Of a stretch of 64,000 nucleotides of DNA, positions 53,393 through 62,071 are shown piece by piece; positions within the stretch are counted from its first letter, which is position 1, and every line of letters begins with the position of its first letter. Under the pieces are notes generated by a model that was given only the letters and a program-made list of their open reading frames with translations, was not told the origin of the DNA and ran no database searches. Source of the DNA: Pseudomonadota bacterium (GTDB lineage: Bacteria; Desulfobacterota; Binatia; UBA9968); NCBI GenBank assembly GCA_021324155.1, contig JAJPJQ010000023.1:62001-126000 (forward strand), read 5' to 3'. Both the position numbers and the translations under genes were made by a program.

Positions 53393-53420
53393 TCTATACA
53401 GGAAAAACTCTTTTTGTAAA
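53393..53420 (-). promoter_or_regulatory. Promoter of the folD-gcvT unit
   Basis: On the minus strand TTTACA (53415-53420), a 16-base spacer and TATAGA (53393-53398). The start would be near 53386, 17 bases before the folD ATG. A 6-bp stem CTCTTT/AAAGAG (53408-53423) covers the -35 and may be an operator. Confidence 0.5.
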
Positions 53421-53489
53421 GAGGAAGATTTGCAATACAGCGGCGCGGCCGCTAAGGTCTCCACAGCGCTCGCGGCGCGTGGCAAAACG

Positions 53490-54554
53490 ATGACTCTGTT
53501 GCTGAACAACGACGATATCTCGCGGCTGATTTCGACGCGCGAATGCGTCGAAATCCTCGACGACGCGTACCGCGAGCACGGTCTCGGCCGCGCGGCGCAT
53601 CGGCGCCGCAGCAACATCATGGTGCCGACCGGCGAAGGGCGGACCTACGTGTTCGCCAACTTCGAGGGAACCGTCATCAAGAGCGGCTATCACGCGATCC
53701 GGCTGCGCTCGGACGTGAACGAATGGCTCGACGAGAAAAGCGGACGCACGACTAAGTGGGCATCGCGCCCGGGCGTCTACTGCGGCCTAGCGCTGCTCTA
53801 CAACATCCACACCGGCGAGCTCGACGGGATTTTGAACGATGGCTTTCTGCAGGTGATGCGCGTCGGGGCGACGAGTGCCGTCGCCGCGAAATACTTAAGC
53901 CGCGCGAATGCGGCGACGCTCGCGATCGTCGGCGCGGGCAATCAGGCGCGCAGCCACGCCGAGGCGATGTGCGCCGTGCGGCCGATCCGCCGCATCAAAG
54001 TTTACAGTTTGCGCCGCGAAAGCCGCGAGGCGTTCGCGCGCGACACGGAAAAGAAGCTCGGCATCGAGACGCACGCGGTGGAGGGCATCGAAGCGGCGTT
54101 CGCGTCGAGCGACATCGTCTGCTGTTGCACGGACGCATCGAAGCCGTTCGTCCGTCCGCAATGGATCGAGCCGGGCATGTTTCTCTCCAGCGCGCGGCCG
54201 TTCGGCGAGGTCGGAAGAGAGCCGCTCGGCGCCTTCGACATCGCCGTGGTGCACGAGCGCGGTTTCGGCCCGCGCTTTCGCGCGGCGCAGGCCGCCGAGG
54301 AATTTTCCGCCGCCCCGCAGGCGCTCGGGGGCAAGGATGAGCGCGATCTGCCGAGTGCGATCACGCTCGGCGAGCTATGCGCGAGTCCGGCCAGAGGCAG
54401 GAGCGATGAGAACCAGAAAACCTACTTCGCGAACAACGAGGGGCACGGCGTGCAGTTCTCGGCCGCCGGCGCTTTCGTGCTCAAACGTGCGCGCGAGCGC
54501 GGCGTCGGCCGTAAATTGCCGACCGAGTGGTTTTTGCAGGATATTTCGACGTGA
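53490..54554 (+). CDS. Ornithine cyclodeaminase / mu-crystallin family protein
   Basis: The protein is 354 residues from the ATG at 53490; the long upstream frame is noise from folD and gcvT. Family motifs are LLLNNDDISRLISTRECVEILDDAYREHGLG, LALLYNIHTGELDGILNDGFLQVMRVGATSAVAAKYLSRANA and the NAD-binding VGAGNQARSHAEA. Known members cyclise ornithine to proline or reduce ketimines. The catalytic Asp region near FLSSARPFGEVG is altered relative to typical ornithine enzymes, so substrate is open. It diverges from folD. Confidence 0.88.
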   Translation: MTLLLNNDDISRLISTRECVEILDDAYREHGLGRAAHRRRSNIMVPTGEGRTYVFANFEGTVIKSGYHAIRLRSDVNEWLDEKSGRTTKWASRPGVYCGLALLYNIHTGELDGILNDGFLQVMRVGATSAVAAKYLSRANAATLAIVGAGNQARSHAEAMCAVRPIRRIKVYSLRRESREAFARDTEKKLGIETHAVEGIEAAFASSDIVCCCTDASKPFVRPQWIEPGMFLSSARPFGEVGREPLGAFDIAVVHERGFGPRFRAAQAAEEFSAAPQALGGKDERDLPSAITLGELCASPARGRSDENQKTYFANNEGHGVQFSAAGAFVLKRARERGVGRKLPTEWFLQDIST

Positions 54555-54562
54555 AAAAGAAA

Positions 54563-54637
54563 GTCCGGGTTTCTAGTTTCGAGAAAGAGCGTCGGAGATA
54601 TATCCGGCCCCCGTACTCGAAACCCGAAACCCGGAAC
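54563..54637. repeat. Inverted pair of GTTTC-type repeats (copy C) between convergent genes
   Basis: GTCCGGGTTTCTAGTTTCGAG (54563-54583) and CTCGAAACCCGAAACCCGGAAC (54616-54637) form a long stem with one bulge and two mismatches, with about 32 bases between. It lies between two convergent genes and could end transcription from both sides. Each arm is a copy of the unit seen at 9185-9213. Confidence 0.6.
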
Positions 54638-54645
54638 TCAAAAGT

Positions 54646-55485
54646 TCATTGATTCGAAGCGGTTAATTCCCACCAGTTCTTGTCGAGGTCGCTGAAGATA
54701 AAAGAAGTCTGGCCGTTGTTACGTTCCACATCCCACGTTTCCGTTATGCCGTAAGGATTGGATTGCTGCGAGAAGGCGTGATGCGCCTTCTCGACCTCTT
54801 CGGGAGAGCCGAGCTTCAGCGTGAAGCGGTTGACCGGCGCGAGATAATCGCGGTGCGGCATCGGCAGCACGACGATGTACCACGGGGTCGACGGATGCTT
54901 GATATACGTAGAATGGCGGCCGCCGCCGACAATATCGAGGCCGAGGACTTCTTTGTAGAAGCGGTCGCTCGCCTCCTTGTTGTCGCACTGAAGCGTCCCG
55001 TGCGACATCGCCTGCGGGACATAACCGCGGCCGGGGAAGCGATCCTCTGCCATCAGCTGCTTCCACGGCGTCGCGGCGATGCGCCGGCCGTGCTGTACGG
55101 CGTTCGGGTTATAATATTCTATTTCCAGATCGTTGCCGCCCGGCTCCTTAAAATAAATCGAGTAGGCGAAATGCGCCTCGTGAGGCTTGGTGACCGATTT
55201 GATGCGGTATTTGTCTTTTTGCGCATCGATGTAGCTGTAAGCGCGCTCGATCTCCTCATGATGAGCGACGCGAAAGCCGTAGTGATTGTTGTGCGGCTTG
55301 TTGCGCGCGTTCGGGCCGCCCTCGTGAACGACGAGCAGCCAGTCGGTGTTCGGGTGCTTCAACACTGCCTCGCCGTTGTGGCGATTGACGAGTTCGAGCG
55401 CGAGCAGCTCCTTGAAAATCGGCAGCGTCTCGTCGAGCGAGCGGCACTCGTAATGTCCGTGGGTCAATCCTACCGGCCGGAGCAT
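54646..55485 (-). CDS. VOC-family extradiol-dioxygenase-like protein
   Basis: The protein is 279 residues from the ATG at 55485, which has GGGAGG in place; the open frame beyond it is noise. Two VOC modules are visible. The first begins LTHGHYECRSLDETLPIFKELLALELV with His9 and continues to HNNHYGFRVAH and GGNDLEIEYYNP, giving H, H, E metal ligands. The second begins MSHGTLQCDNKEASDRFYKEVLGLDIVGG and ends DKNWWELTAS. It looks like a catechol 2,3-dioxygenase-type enzyme. It is third in the operon with the binding protein and the bicupin. Confidence 0.85.
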   Translation of the reverse strand: MLRPVGLTHGHYECRSLDETLPIFKELLALELVNRHNGEAVLKHPNTDWLLVVHEGGPNARNKPHNNHYGFRVAHHEEIERAYSYIDAQKDKYRIKSVTKPHEAHFAYSIYFKEPGGNDLEIEYYNPNAVQHGRRIAATPWKQLMAEDRFPGRGYVPQAMSHGTLQCDNKEASDRFYKEVLGLDIVGGGRHSTYIKHPSTPWYIVVLPMPHRDYLAPVNRFTLKLGSPEEVEKAHHAFSQQSNPYGITETWDVERNNGQTSFIFSDLDKNWWELTASNQ

Positions 55486-55550
55486 GCGAACCTCCCTTTC
55501 ACCAACCGCCTCAATTTTATATCGACAGGGGAATATCGTCAACGAGACGG

Positions 55551-56636
55551 TTAAGGGTTCTTGGGCATCATCACCGTCGCGCCGGCTTTGGCGCAGGCGT
55601 CCTCGAAGATGCGTCGGATCTCCGGGTCTTCGTCCTCGTATTCGATCTGCATGCCGCCGTCTTTGACCGAAACGTCCGATTTGATCTTTCCCGGCACCAG
55701 CTTGTGCCGGCGCGAGAGCATTTTGAGCGCAACGTAGCGCGCGGGCTTGCTGCCGGAATTGAAATGCTGATGAAACCAATTCTCCGGCGGCACGACCAAT
55801 GAGCCGGGGCGCCACTCGAAAAGCTTTTTTTCCTCGCCTTCCGGCCACATGAACGAATAGCCTTGGCCGGAGAGTATCATAACGTGCGCGCCCGGACCGT
55901 GCCGGTGCGCCTTCTTGTAGAGGCCGACGGGAAACTCGGAGACGTGCGCGCCCATCGTGCTCTCAGCCATCTCGAAGAAGATCGTCCGGTTGCCCTTGCC
56001 GCGCTCGTGCCACGCGACCGGCTCGATGTTGACGGCGTCGGCGACGAAATTGGTTTCCAGAACGCGGTCCTTGTAGAGCCGGCCGCGGCCGGTGAAATAT
56101 CCCTCTTCGCCTTTGAACCGGTCGGCGAAGATATACGGGTTTTTCATGACGAAGTCTTCGCAGTGGAAAAGATTGAAGACAAGCGGTGCCGAGGTCACGG
56201 CGATGAAGCGCGCTTCGCGGTCGCCCTGGCCGTTGAAGTGCTGATAGTACGCGTTCAGCGGAACCGCGAAGAGGCTCCCCTTCTGCCACTCGAAGCTCTG
56301 CTTCTGCCCGTTTTCCTGCCACATCGTGATCGCGCCGCGGCCTTCGAGGATGTAAACCAGCTCCTCGAAGAGATGCCGCTGCGGACGCAGGCTCTTGCCC
56401 GGTGGAATGCTGCAGACGTACGCGTCGTCGAGATAGCCGGTGCCTTCGAGGTTGATGAAGACGCCGTTGCCGCCCATGCGCTCCCACCATTTGAGCGGCA
56501 CGTCGTAGACGTTCTCGACGCCGAAGCCCTTGACGACGTCGATGCCCTGCGAGGCGGCCCAGTGGTCGTACGGCGTATCCATCCGCTCGGCGGCGGAATC
56601 GACTCTTTCGAATCCCGGCGTGCTCGGCGTGTCCAT
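55551..56636 (-). CDS. Bicupin protein
   Basis: The protein is 361 residues from the ATG at 56636 (eight bases after the previous stop); a TTG at 56657 is less likely. Two cupin barrels are visible: HLFEELVYILEGRGAITMWQENG and a later YKKAHRHGPGAHVMILSGQGYSFMWPEG with EWRPGSLVVPPENWFHQHFN. The His and Glu metal ligands of the motif G(X)5HXH(X)3-4E type are partly present. Bicupins include gentisate 1,2-dioxygenases and oxalate decarboxylases, so a ring-cleaving or decarboxylating role is possible, but sequence does not decide it. Confidence 0.85.
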   Translation of the reverse strand: MDTPSTPGFERVDSAAERMDTPYDHWAASQGIDVVKGFGVENVYDVPLKWWERMGGNGVFINLEGTGYLDDAYVCSIPPGKSLRPQRHLFEELVYILEGRGAITMWQENGQKQSFEWQKGSLFAVPLNAYYQHFNGQGDREARFIAVTSAPLVFNLFHCEDFVMKNPYIFADRFKGEEGYFTGRGRLYKDRVLETNFVADAVNIEPVAWHERGKGNRTIFFEMAESTMGAHVSEFPVGLYKKAHRHGPGAHVMILSGQGYSFMWPEGEEKKLFEWRPGSLVVPPENWFHQHFNSGSKPARYVALKMLSRRHKLVPGKIKSDVSVKDGGMQIEYEDEDPEIRRIFEDACAKAGATVMMPKNP

Positions 56637-56644
56637 AGCGTCCT

Positions 56645-57610
56645 CTATTTCTTCCAAACCGAATCGATGAAACCGTTTTTCTCGAGCTCGTCCACGATCG
56701 AGAAGTCGACCAGCCGCTCGGCCTTGAGGTCGAGCTTTTTGCCGCCGAGTCCGGCGTCGATCACCGCCTGCACGCCTTTGAGCGACGGCCGCGGCACGCG
56801 CTCGATGCCGGACGCGTACTCGCGCCAGGTCGCTTCGATCATCTGCCGGTCCTGGATCTGAGCGAATTTTGCGATGACCTTTTCGCTGAATGCTTTGTCG
56901 GTTTTGTAGCGGTGCATGCCGCGGATGAACGCGCGCATGAAACGAACCGCGACCGGTCGCTTCTGCGCGAGATACGATCGGGTGGTGATGACCGCGCCGG
57001 TGTTCTCCTCCATCGGCAGATTCACGAGCTCGCGCATGCCGGCCTGGATCGCCTTCAGGTTGAACGGGAACGACATGCGCTGGGCGTAAATCTTGCCGCC
57101 GATCATGGCGGCGAGACCCTCGGGCTGGCCGCCGGTCTGGACGATCGAGACATCCTTATTCGGATCGAGGCCGTTTTTCTCCAGGACTGTGCGCAGAACA
57201 AAGTCCGACGTCGAGCCGAACGTCGTGATGCCGAGCGGCTTGCCCTTCAGGTCGCGCACGTCCTTGATCTCGGGCCGCGCCATCACGTAATGGCGGTTGG
57301 TCCTGCTGATCGCGCCGATGATCACCGCGTCGGCGCCCTGCGCCACGGCCGGAACCATCGCCGGCTCGCCCGCATGGATCAGCTGGCCGCTGCCGCCGAT
57401 GAGCGCGGCGACGATGCGCGTGCTGCCGCCCACGCGCACCAGCTCGATCGAGATTCCCTCCTCGTCGAAATATTTCGCCTCCTTCGCGATCACCGGCGTC
57501 GCCCAGCTTCCCGCCGGGCTCGGGTAGAGAAACGTGATGCGCTCCTGGGCGAAGGCCGAGACGGCGAGCAGAACGGAGAGAAAACACGCGTATATAAAAG
57601 TTTTCATCAT
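56645..57610 (-). CDS. NMT1-type ABC substrate-binding protein
   Basis: The protein is 321 residues from the ATG at 57610 (57607 is a second possible start). A signal peptide (FIYACFLSVLLAVSAFA) ends before QERITFLYPSPAG. Family segments are GEPAMVPAVAQGADAVIIGA and KPLGITTFGSTSDFVLRTVLEKNGLDPNKDVSI. It binds a small organic solute in the periplasm. It is first in the operon with the bicupin and the VOC dioxygenase. No permease or ATPase gene adjoins it. Confidence 0.88.
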   Translation of the reverse strand: MMKTFIYACFLSVLLAVSAFAQERITFLYPSPAGSWATPVIAKEAKYFDEEGISIELVRVGGSTRIVAALIGGSGQLIHAGEPAMVPAVAQGADAVIIGAISRTNRHYVMARPEIKDVRDLKGKPLGITTFGSTSDFVLRTVLEKNGLDPNKDVSIVQTGGQPEGLAAMIGGKIYAQRMSFPFNLKAIQAGMRELVNLPMEENTGAVITTRSYLAQKRPVAVRFMRAFIRGMHRYKTDKAFSEKVIAKFAQIQDRQMIEATWREYASGIERVPRPSLKGVQAVIDAGLGGKKLDLKAERLVDFSIVDELEKNGFIDSVWKK

Positions 57611-57642
57611 CGCGAAAACGTCTATCCGCTCGCCGTCGGTGT

Positions 57643-57690
57643 TGTCAAGCAACCGCGTCTTGACAAGCGCGCGGCAGGACGGGATATCTT
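57643..57690. promoter_or_regulatory. Back-to-back divergent promoters for two binding-protein operons
   Basis: The gap 57611-57725 has a perfect TTGACA on each strand: plus at 57660-57665 with TATCTT 19 bases on (57685-57690), and minus at 57643-57648 with only a weak -10. The two -35 boxes form an 8-bp inverted repeat TTGTCAAG/CTTGACAA with nine bases between. One regulator could control both operons. Confidence 0.5.
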
Positions 57691-57725
57691 GTGCGGAAGC
57701 TGTAAACTCAGGGAGATCCCGAACT

Positions 57726-58757
57726 ATGAAGAAATTCCGGCCGCTTATTTTCGCGGCGGCGCTCGTTATCGCCGCCGGTTGGATGCAATCCGCACAAGCG
57801 CAACCCAAGGAGATCGTCGAGGGAGCGAAAAAAGAGGGCCACGTCGTTTTCTACACCTCGCTCACGCTCCAGGAGATCGACCAGGTCGCCGCGCCGTTCA
57901 TGAAAAAATATCCGTTCGTGAAGGTCGATCCCTTCCGCGGCAACTCCGAGCAGCTTTTGCAGAAGATCGCGATCGAGTCGCGCGCCGGAAGGCCGCAGCA
58001 CGATGTCGCGCAGTTCGACGCCTTCGAGGAATGGCAGCTCCAGAAGCTCGGCCTGCTGGAAAACTACAAATCGCCCGAAGCTAAGAATTATCCCGCGGGC
58101 TATAAGGACGCCGACGGCGCCTGGACGGCGATGTACTTGAACTACATCGTCCTCGGCTACAATCCGAAGATGGTCAAGGACGCCGAGCTGCCGAAAAAAT
58201 GGGAGGACCTGCTTCAGCCGCGCTGGAAAGGCAGCAAGTTCGCCATGGACCGCGACGAAGGAGTCTGGTACGGCGGCTTAAGCCAGTATTGGGGAGCGGA
58301 GCGCGCGGATAAATTCATGAAAGCGCTGGCGGCGCAGGATCCGAGCATGCGCAAGGGGCATACGCTCATCGCTACGCTGATGTCGACCGGCGAGTTTCCG
58401 CTCGGCCTCGTCTACGCGCACCGCGTCGAGGAGATGAAGGCCAAAGGCGCCGCGATCGATTGGACGCCGCTCGATCCGATCATCGTCACGCCCAATCTCC
58501 TCGCGATGGGGAAAAACACCGCGCACCCGAACGCGTCGAAGCTGTTCATCGACTTCCTGCTTTCCGTCGAGGGCCAGACCATCCTGCAAAAGCAGCAGCA
58601 CCGCACGCCGGCGAATCCCGACCTGCCGCCGGTTTCGCCCAAGATGGACCCGAAAAAGCTCAAGCTCGTGGTCGCCGACAAACGCGTCGCCGATCAGCAC
58701 GAGAAATTCGCCAAAGCGTTTTACGATCTTTTCGTACAGGGGAAGCCGGAACAATGA
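57726..58757 (+). CDS. Extracellular solute-binding protein (iron/organic type 1-like)
   Basis: The 343-residue protein has a signal peptide (RPLIFAAALVIAAGWMQSAQA) ending before QPKEIVEGAKKEGHVVFYTS. The VVFYTSLTLQEIDQVAAPFMKKYPFVKVD segment and ELPKKWEDLLQPRWKGSKFAMD are typical of family 1 binding proteins such as those for Fe3+ or organophosphonate. The ligand is not predictable. Its TGA overlaps the next ATG, so the hydrolase is coupled. Confidence 0.88.
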   Translation: MKKFRPLIFAAALVIAAGWMQSAQAQPKEIVEGAKKEGHVVFYTSLTLQEIDQVAAPFMKKYPFVKVDPFRGNSEQLLQKIAIESRAGRPQHDVAQFDAFEEWQLQKLGLLENYKSPEAKNYPAGYKDADGAWTAMYLNYIVLGYNPKMVKDAELPKKWEDLLQPRWKGSKFAMDRDEGVWYGGLSQYWGAERADKFMKALAAQDPSMRKGHTLIATLMSTGEFPLGLVYAHRVEEMKAKGAAIDWTPLDPIIVTPNLLAMGKNTAHPNASKLFIDFLLSVEGQTILQKQQHRTPANPDLPPVSPKMDPKKLKLVVADKRVADQHEKFAKAFYDLFVQGKPEQ

Positions 58758-60028
58758 GCAACTCGGCGGAAGCAGCGAGAAAATTCATCGCGGCGCTCAA
58801 TCGCGGCGAAGGGCTGCGCGACGACTTCATCTATTATCAGGACTGGGACGACTTCACCGCGTTTCCCGATCCGTTTCCGCGCCGCACATTCTCGGTCAAG
58901 GAAGCCGAAGAAACGATCGCCCGTTATCCGGACCCGGAGCGTCCGAACGCGCTCTTTCGCTGGGACGTTCACGGCCGTTTGCTGACGCCGGAAAAGGAAT
59001 CGCTGCCGGGCACCGCGATCGTCATGATCCATGGCGGCGCGGCGAACGAGTGCGAGTTTTTGTTCACGCCCGACGGTCCGGAAGAGTTCGCCGACCTGCC
59101 GAAGGTTTCGCCGACCGCCGCGCGCGTCGGCGTCGCGCAGCACATCGCGTCGCTGGGAATTCCGGTGCTCGCCGTCTCGCTCCCTGGCCATTACAGCCGC
59201 AAGCCGTGGCCGCCCATTCCGGAGCGGCGGCCGGAGTTCGTCATCGGGGAAGTTCCGTCGGAGCGCGAGCTCAATAATCGCCTGGCGGTTTATACGTTCC
59301 GCATGTGTCTCGAAGCGGTAAAGAAACTCGTCGAGACGCATCTGCCGCGCCACAATCTATACATCTGGGGCCATTCGACCGGCGGTGAATACTTTTATCT
59401 GATGGAACAGTACGGCCTCAAAAACCGCCTGCTCGGGGGACTAGGCTTCGGCACCGGCATGCCCGCATGGCTCAGGAAAGAATGGGACTTAGCCGCCGAC
59501 GAGAAGCCGCCGGAGGAGCGCGCGGCGAGGTTCGCGGCCGTCGTCGGACTCAGCCGCCGGAGCCCGAAAGGCTACGCGAAGAGCGGCTACGTCGGCCCGA
59601 ACCAGCCCTGGGGCAGCGTCGAGCGGTGGTTCGAACTCGAGAATCATCGCCGTCCGCAGTTCAAGCCGTATCTTCAGGACATCGAGCACAGCGCGCACGA
59701 CGTGCTGCGCGACGAGGTGAAGAAAAAATCCCGGCTGCCGGACGACGAGCTATTCATCACGTTCAACGCCGATCTGCGGCGCTTGCACGGCAAGCGCGTC
59801 TTCCATATCGTCGGCGAATTCGACAAAGGACACTGGGGCGACGGCGCCGATAAAGGTCTCGGCTTCCGCCGCGAGGTCTTCGCGCTTAGGCGCTTCGTTG
59901 AGCACGCGGCAGCGGTGCGCATGACGGTGGTTCCGCGTTTGACGCACTACGGCCATGTCGAATCGCACAACGAGCGGCTGGCGAATCTGATGGTCACGGC
60001 GATGCGCGACTACTTTCCAGCCGGCTGA
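58754..60028 (+). CDS. Alpha/beta hydrolase fold protein
   Basis: The protein is 424 residues from the ATG at 58754; the larger frame is noise. An oxyanion turn IVMIHGGAANECEF (about 89-102) and the nucleophile elbow YIWGHSTGGEYFYLM with Ser208 are clear. THYGHVESH near the end gives the catalytic histidine. The enzyme is larger than simple esterases, with an added N-terminal domain. It sits between two binding-protein genes, joined by ATGA and TGATG overlaps, so it probably acts on the compound that they bind. Confidence 0.88.
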   Translation: MSNSAEAARKFIAALNRGEGLRDDFIYYQDWDDFTAFPDPFPRRTFSVKEAEETIARYPDPERPNALFRWDVHGRLLTPEKESLPGTAIVMIHGGAANECEFLFTPDGPEEFADLPKVSPTAARVGVAQHIASLGIPVLAVSLPGHYSRKPWPPIPERRPEFVIGEVPSERELNNRLAVYTFRMCLEAVKKLVETHLPRHNLYIWGHSTGGEYFYLMEQYGLKNRLLGGLGFGTGMPAWLRKEWDLAADEKPPEERAARFAAVVGLSRRSPKGYAKSGYVGPNQPWGSVERWFELENHRRPQFKPYLQDIEHSAHDVLRDEVKKKSRLPDDELFITFNADLRRLHGKRVFHIVGEFDKGHWGDGADKGLGFRREVFALRRFVEHAAAVRMTVVPRLTHYGHVESHNERLANLMVTAMRDYFPAG

Positions 60029-61023
60029 TGAACATAGTGCGGCAAATATTTTGCGCGGCGCTGCTCGCCGCTATGTTGCTCGCGCAACCGGTCTCCGCCG
60101 AGACGCTGCGCATCGCTTACACTTCGATCGGAATTATCTTCGCGCCGCTCTGGACGACGCAGGCGGCGGGACTGTTCAAGAAATACGGCCTCGACGTCGA
60201 GCTGCTCTACATCGGCGGCGGTCCGCCGTCTCTGCAGGCGCTGCTCGCCGGCGACGTGAAGATATCGTTCACCGCCGCGGGCGCCGCCGTCGCGGCGAAC
60301 CTGGCCGGCTCGGACGTCGTGCTTCTCGGCACAACCTGCGACACGCTGCCGTTCGAGATTTGGGCCGCGCCGTCGATCAAGACGCCCGAGGCGCTCAAAG
60401 GCACGCGCATGGGCGTAACGCGCATCGGCTCGACATCGGATTTCGTCGGCCGCTACGTCTTGAAGAAATGGGGCCTCAGGCCCGGCGCCGATGTGACGAT
60501 GGTTCAGACGGGCGCGGGACCCGAGGTTTTCGCGGCGCTCAAGAGCGGGGCGGTTCAAAGCGGCGTGATGAGCGTGGGGCCGTACACGACGGAAGTGGAA
60601 AAGGACGGCTTCGTGCGATTAGCGGACGTCGGAACGATCGGGCTGCCGTATCCTTTCGGGCCGTACGCGACGACGCGCTCGTTCATCCGCGCGCAGCCGG
60701 ACACGGTGAGCCGCTTCATGCACGCCTATGTCGAAGGCATTCACCGCTTCAAGACCGACCGACGCCTGGCGCTGGCGACGCTCGAGAAGCAGACGAGACT
60801 CAAGACCACGCCGGCGACCGAACGCACGTACGAGATTTACGCGCAGCGCTACATCAAGCGCGTTCCCGAAGCGACGAACGAAGGCATCCAGACGATATTG
60901 GAGGAAGTGAGCGCGACGCGCGCGCTGCCGGCGGGCGTAACGCCCCAGCGCTTCGTCGAGCCGCGCTTCATCAACGAGATCGCGTCGAGCGGCTTCGCCG
61001 ACGCATTGTACCAGAAGCGCTAG
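60028..61023 (+). CDS. NMT1-type ABC substrate-binding protein
   Basis: The 331-residue protein has a signal peptide (IFCAALLAAMLLAQPVSA) ending before ETLRIAYTSIGIIFAP. GGGPPSLQALLAGDVKISFTAAGAAVAANLAGSD and GTRMGVTRIGSTSDFVGRYVLKKWG are typical of nitrate/sulfonate/thiamin-precursor-type binding proteins. It overlaps the hydrolase stop by one base. It is the second binding protein of this operon; none of the transport genes are present. Confidence 0.9.
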   Translation: MNIVRQIFCAALLAAMLLAQPVSAETLRIAYTSIGIIFAPLWTTQAAGLFKKYGLDVELLYIGGGPPSLQALLAGDVKISFTAAGAAVAANLAGSDVVLLGTTCDTLPFEIWAAPSIKTPEALKGTRMGVTRIGSTSDFVGRYVLKKWGLRPGADVTMVQTGAGPEVFAALKSGAVQSGVMSVGPYTTEVEKDGFVRLADVGTIGLPYPFGPYATTRSFIRAQPDTVSRFMHAYVEGIHRFKTDRRLALATLEKQTRLKTTPATERTYEIYAQRYIKRVPEATNEGIQTILEEVSATRALPAGVTPQRFVEPRFINEIASSGFADALYQKR

Positions 61024-61335
61024 CTAGCGGCCCTGTACTTGAAGATTATTGATGACGCGCCTGACGCCGCCGACCTGGGCTGCGAGCTGCTCGGCGCGCG
61101 CGCGGTCCTGACCGCTGGCGACGACGCCGTTCAGCGTTACGACGCCGCGAACCGTATCGACGTCGATGCGCGTGAGCGTCGAGGCCTTGTCTCCGGTCGC
61201 GAGCTTGGTCTTTACCGCGGCGGTGATATTGGTATCGTCGATGTTTTGTCCGAGGGTTTCCCCGGTAAGAGATGTGCAGCCGGAAATCGCGATGAGAAGC
61301 AGTATCCCTAACGCCAACATCCGCAATCCTCTCAT
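61024..61335 (-). CDS. BON-domain lipoprotein
   Basis: The 103-residue protein begins with a lipoprotein signal ending LIAISGCTS, an I-S-G-C lipobox. A BON domain follows: DDTNITAAVKTKLATGDKASTLTRIDVDTVRGVVTLNGVV and VGGVRRVINNLQVQ. BON proteins bind outer or periplasmic membranes or polymers and often help envelope stability. The AAGGAGG ribosome binding site is perfect. Confidence 0.88.
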   Translation of the reverse strand: MRGLRMLALGILLLIAISGCTSLTGETLGQNIDDTNITAAVKTKLATGDKASTLTRIDVDTVRGVVTLNGVVASGQDRARAEQLAAQVGGVRRVINNLQVQGR

Positions 61336-61421
61336 GAACCCTCCTTGTATCGGACTCGAAATTCGACGCGATTAATGCCATATCGAAAAGACCTTTTGCA
61401 AACCCGAAGAGGAGAAACGCC

Positions 61422-62051
61422 GTGAAAAAAATCAAAGAACAACACGTCCCGTACAACACCGGATGGTCCGGCGAGCTGAAGCAGGGACAGGTGATTCGCA
61501 TCACCGCAACGACCACCGTCGACTTCGTTTGCCTAAAGAAGGAAAATCTAAAGGAGCGCTTCGACCAGGCGCGCACGAAGGTCTATAACGGCAAGATTTT
61601 CATCTCAAAGGGCGACAAGCTGATGGGGCGCAATAACCAGCACATGATGACGGTCGTCGACGACAAGGCCGGCGAGGTCATGCACGATCTGCAGAAAGGC
61701 ATGTGCAGCGGCTACCGCTTCCAACTCGCAAAAAAAGAAGGCCGGCTGCGGGAATACTATCATCGTGACTTCAAGGAGGAGGACATTCCCGATCACGGCT
61801 GTTACGAGAACCTGACCAACGCGCTCAAGCCGTACGGCATCGATCCCGAGGACATTCCGAACCCGTGGAATCTGAACCAGCACATGATCATCGACGGCAA
61901 GACCGGCAAGATGGAGCACACGCACGTTCGCGCCAAGCCCGGCAGCTACGTCGACCTCCGGGCCGAGATGAATCTCGTCGTCGCGCTGAGCGCCTGCCCC
62001 GACATGCCGGTCGGAGGAAAGCCGGTCGATGTTCTAATTTACGAACCGTAA
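61422..62051 (+). CDS. DUF1989 (urea carboxylase-associated) family protein
   Basis: This 209-residue protein resembles the DUF1989 family, found next to urea carboxylase and various amino-acid catabolic genes. Diagnostic segments are KGDKLMGRNNQHMMTVVDDKAGEVMHDLQKGMCSGYRFQLAKKEG, PNPWNLNQHMIIDGKTGKMEH and the C-terminal LRAEMNLVVALSACPDMPVGGKPVDVLIY. The start is GTG after AGGAG. It is first in an operon with the two-module dioxygenase, 20 bases before that ATG. Its role is unknown. Confidence 0.88.
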   Translation: MKKIKEQHVPYNTGWSGELKQGQVIRITATTTVDFVCLKKENLKERFDQARTKVYNGKIFISKGDKLMGRNNQHMMTVVDDKAGEVMHDLQKGMCSGYRFQLAKKEGRLREYYHRDFKEEDIPDHGCYENLTNALKPYGIDPEDIPNPWNLNQHMIIDGKTGKMEHTHVRAKPGSYVDLRAEMNLVVALSACPDMPVGGKPVDVLIYEP

Positions 62052-62071
62052 TATCCCGTTTGAGGTGCGCT

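Noticed and set aside
52221-54554. A 777-residue plus-strand open frame covering folD and the cyclodeaminase homologue
   Set aside because: The first 423 codons lie antisense to gcvT and folD and match no family; the real gene starts at 53490.
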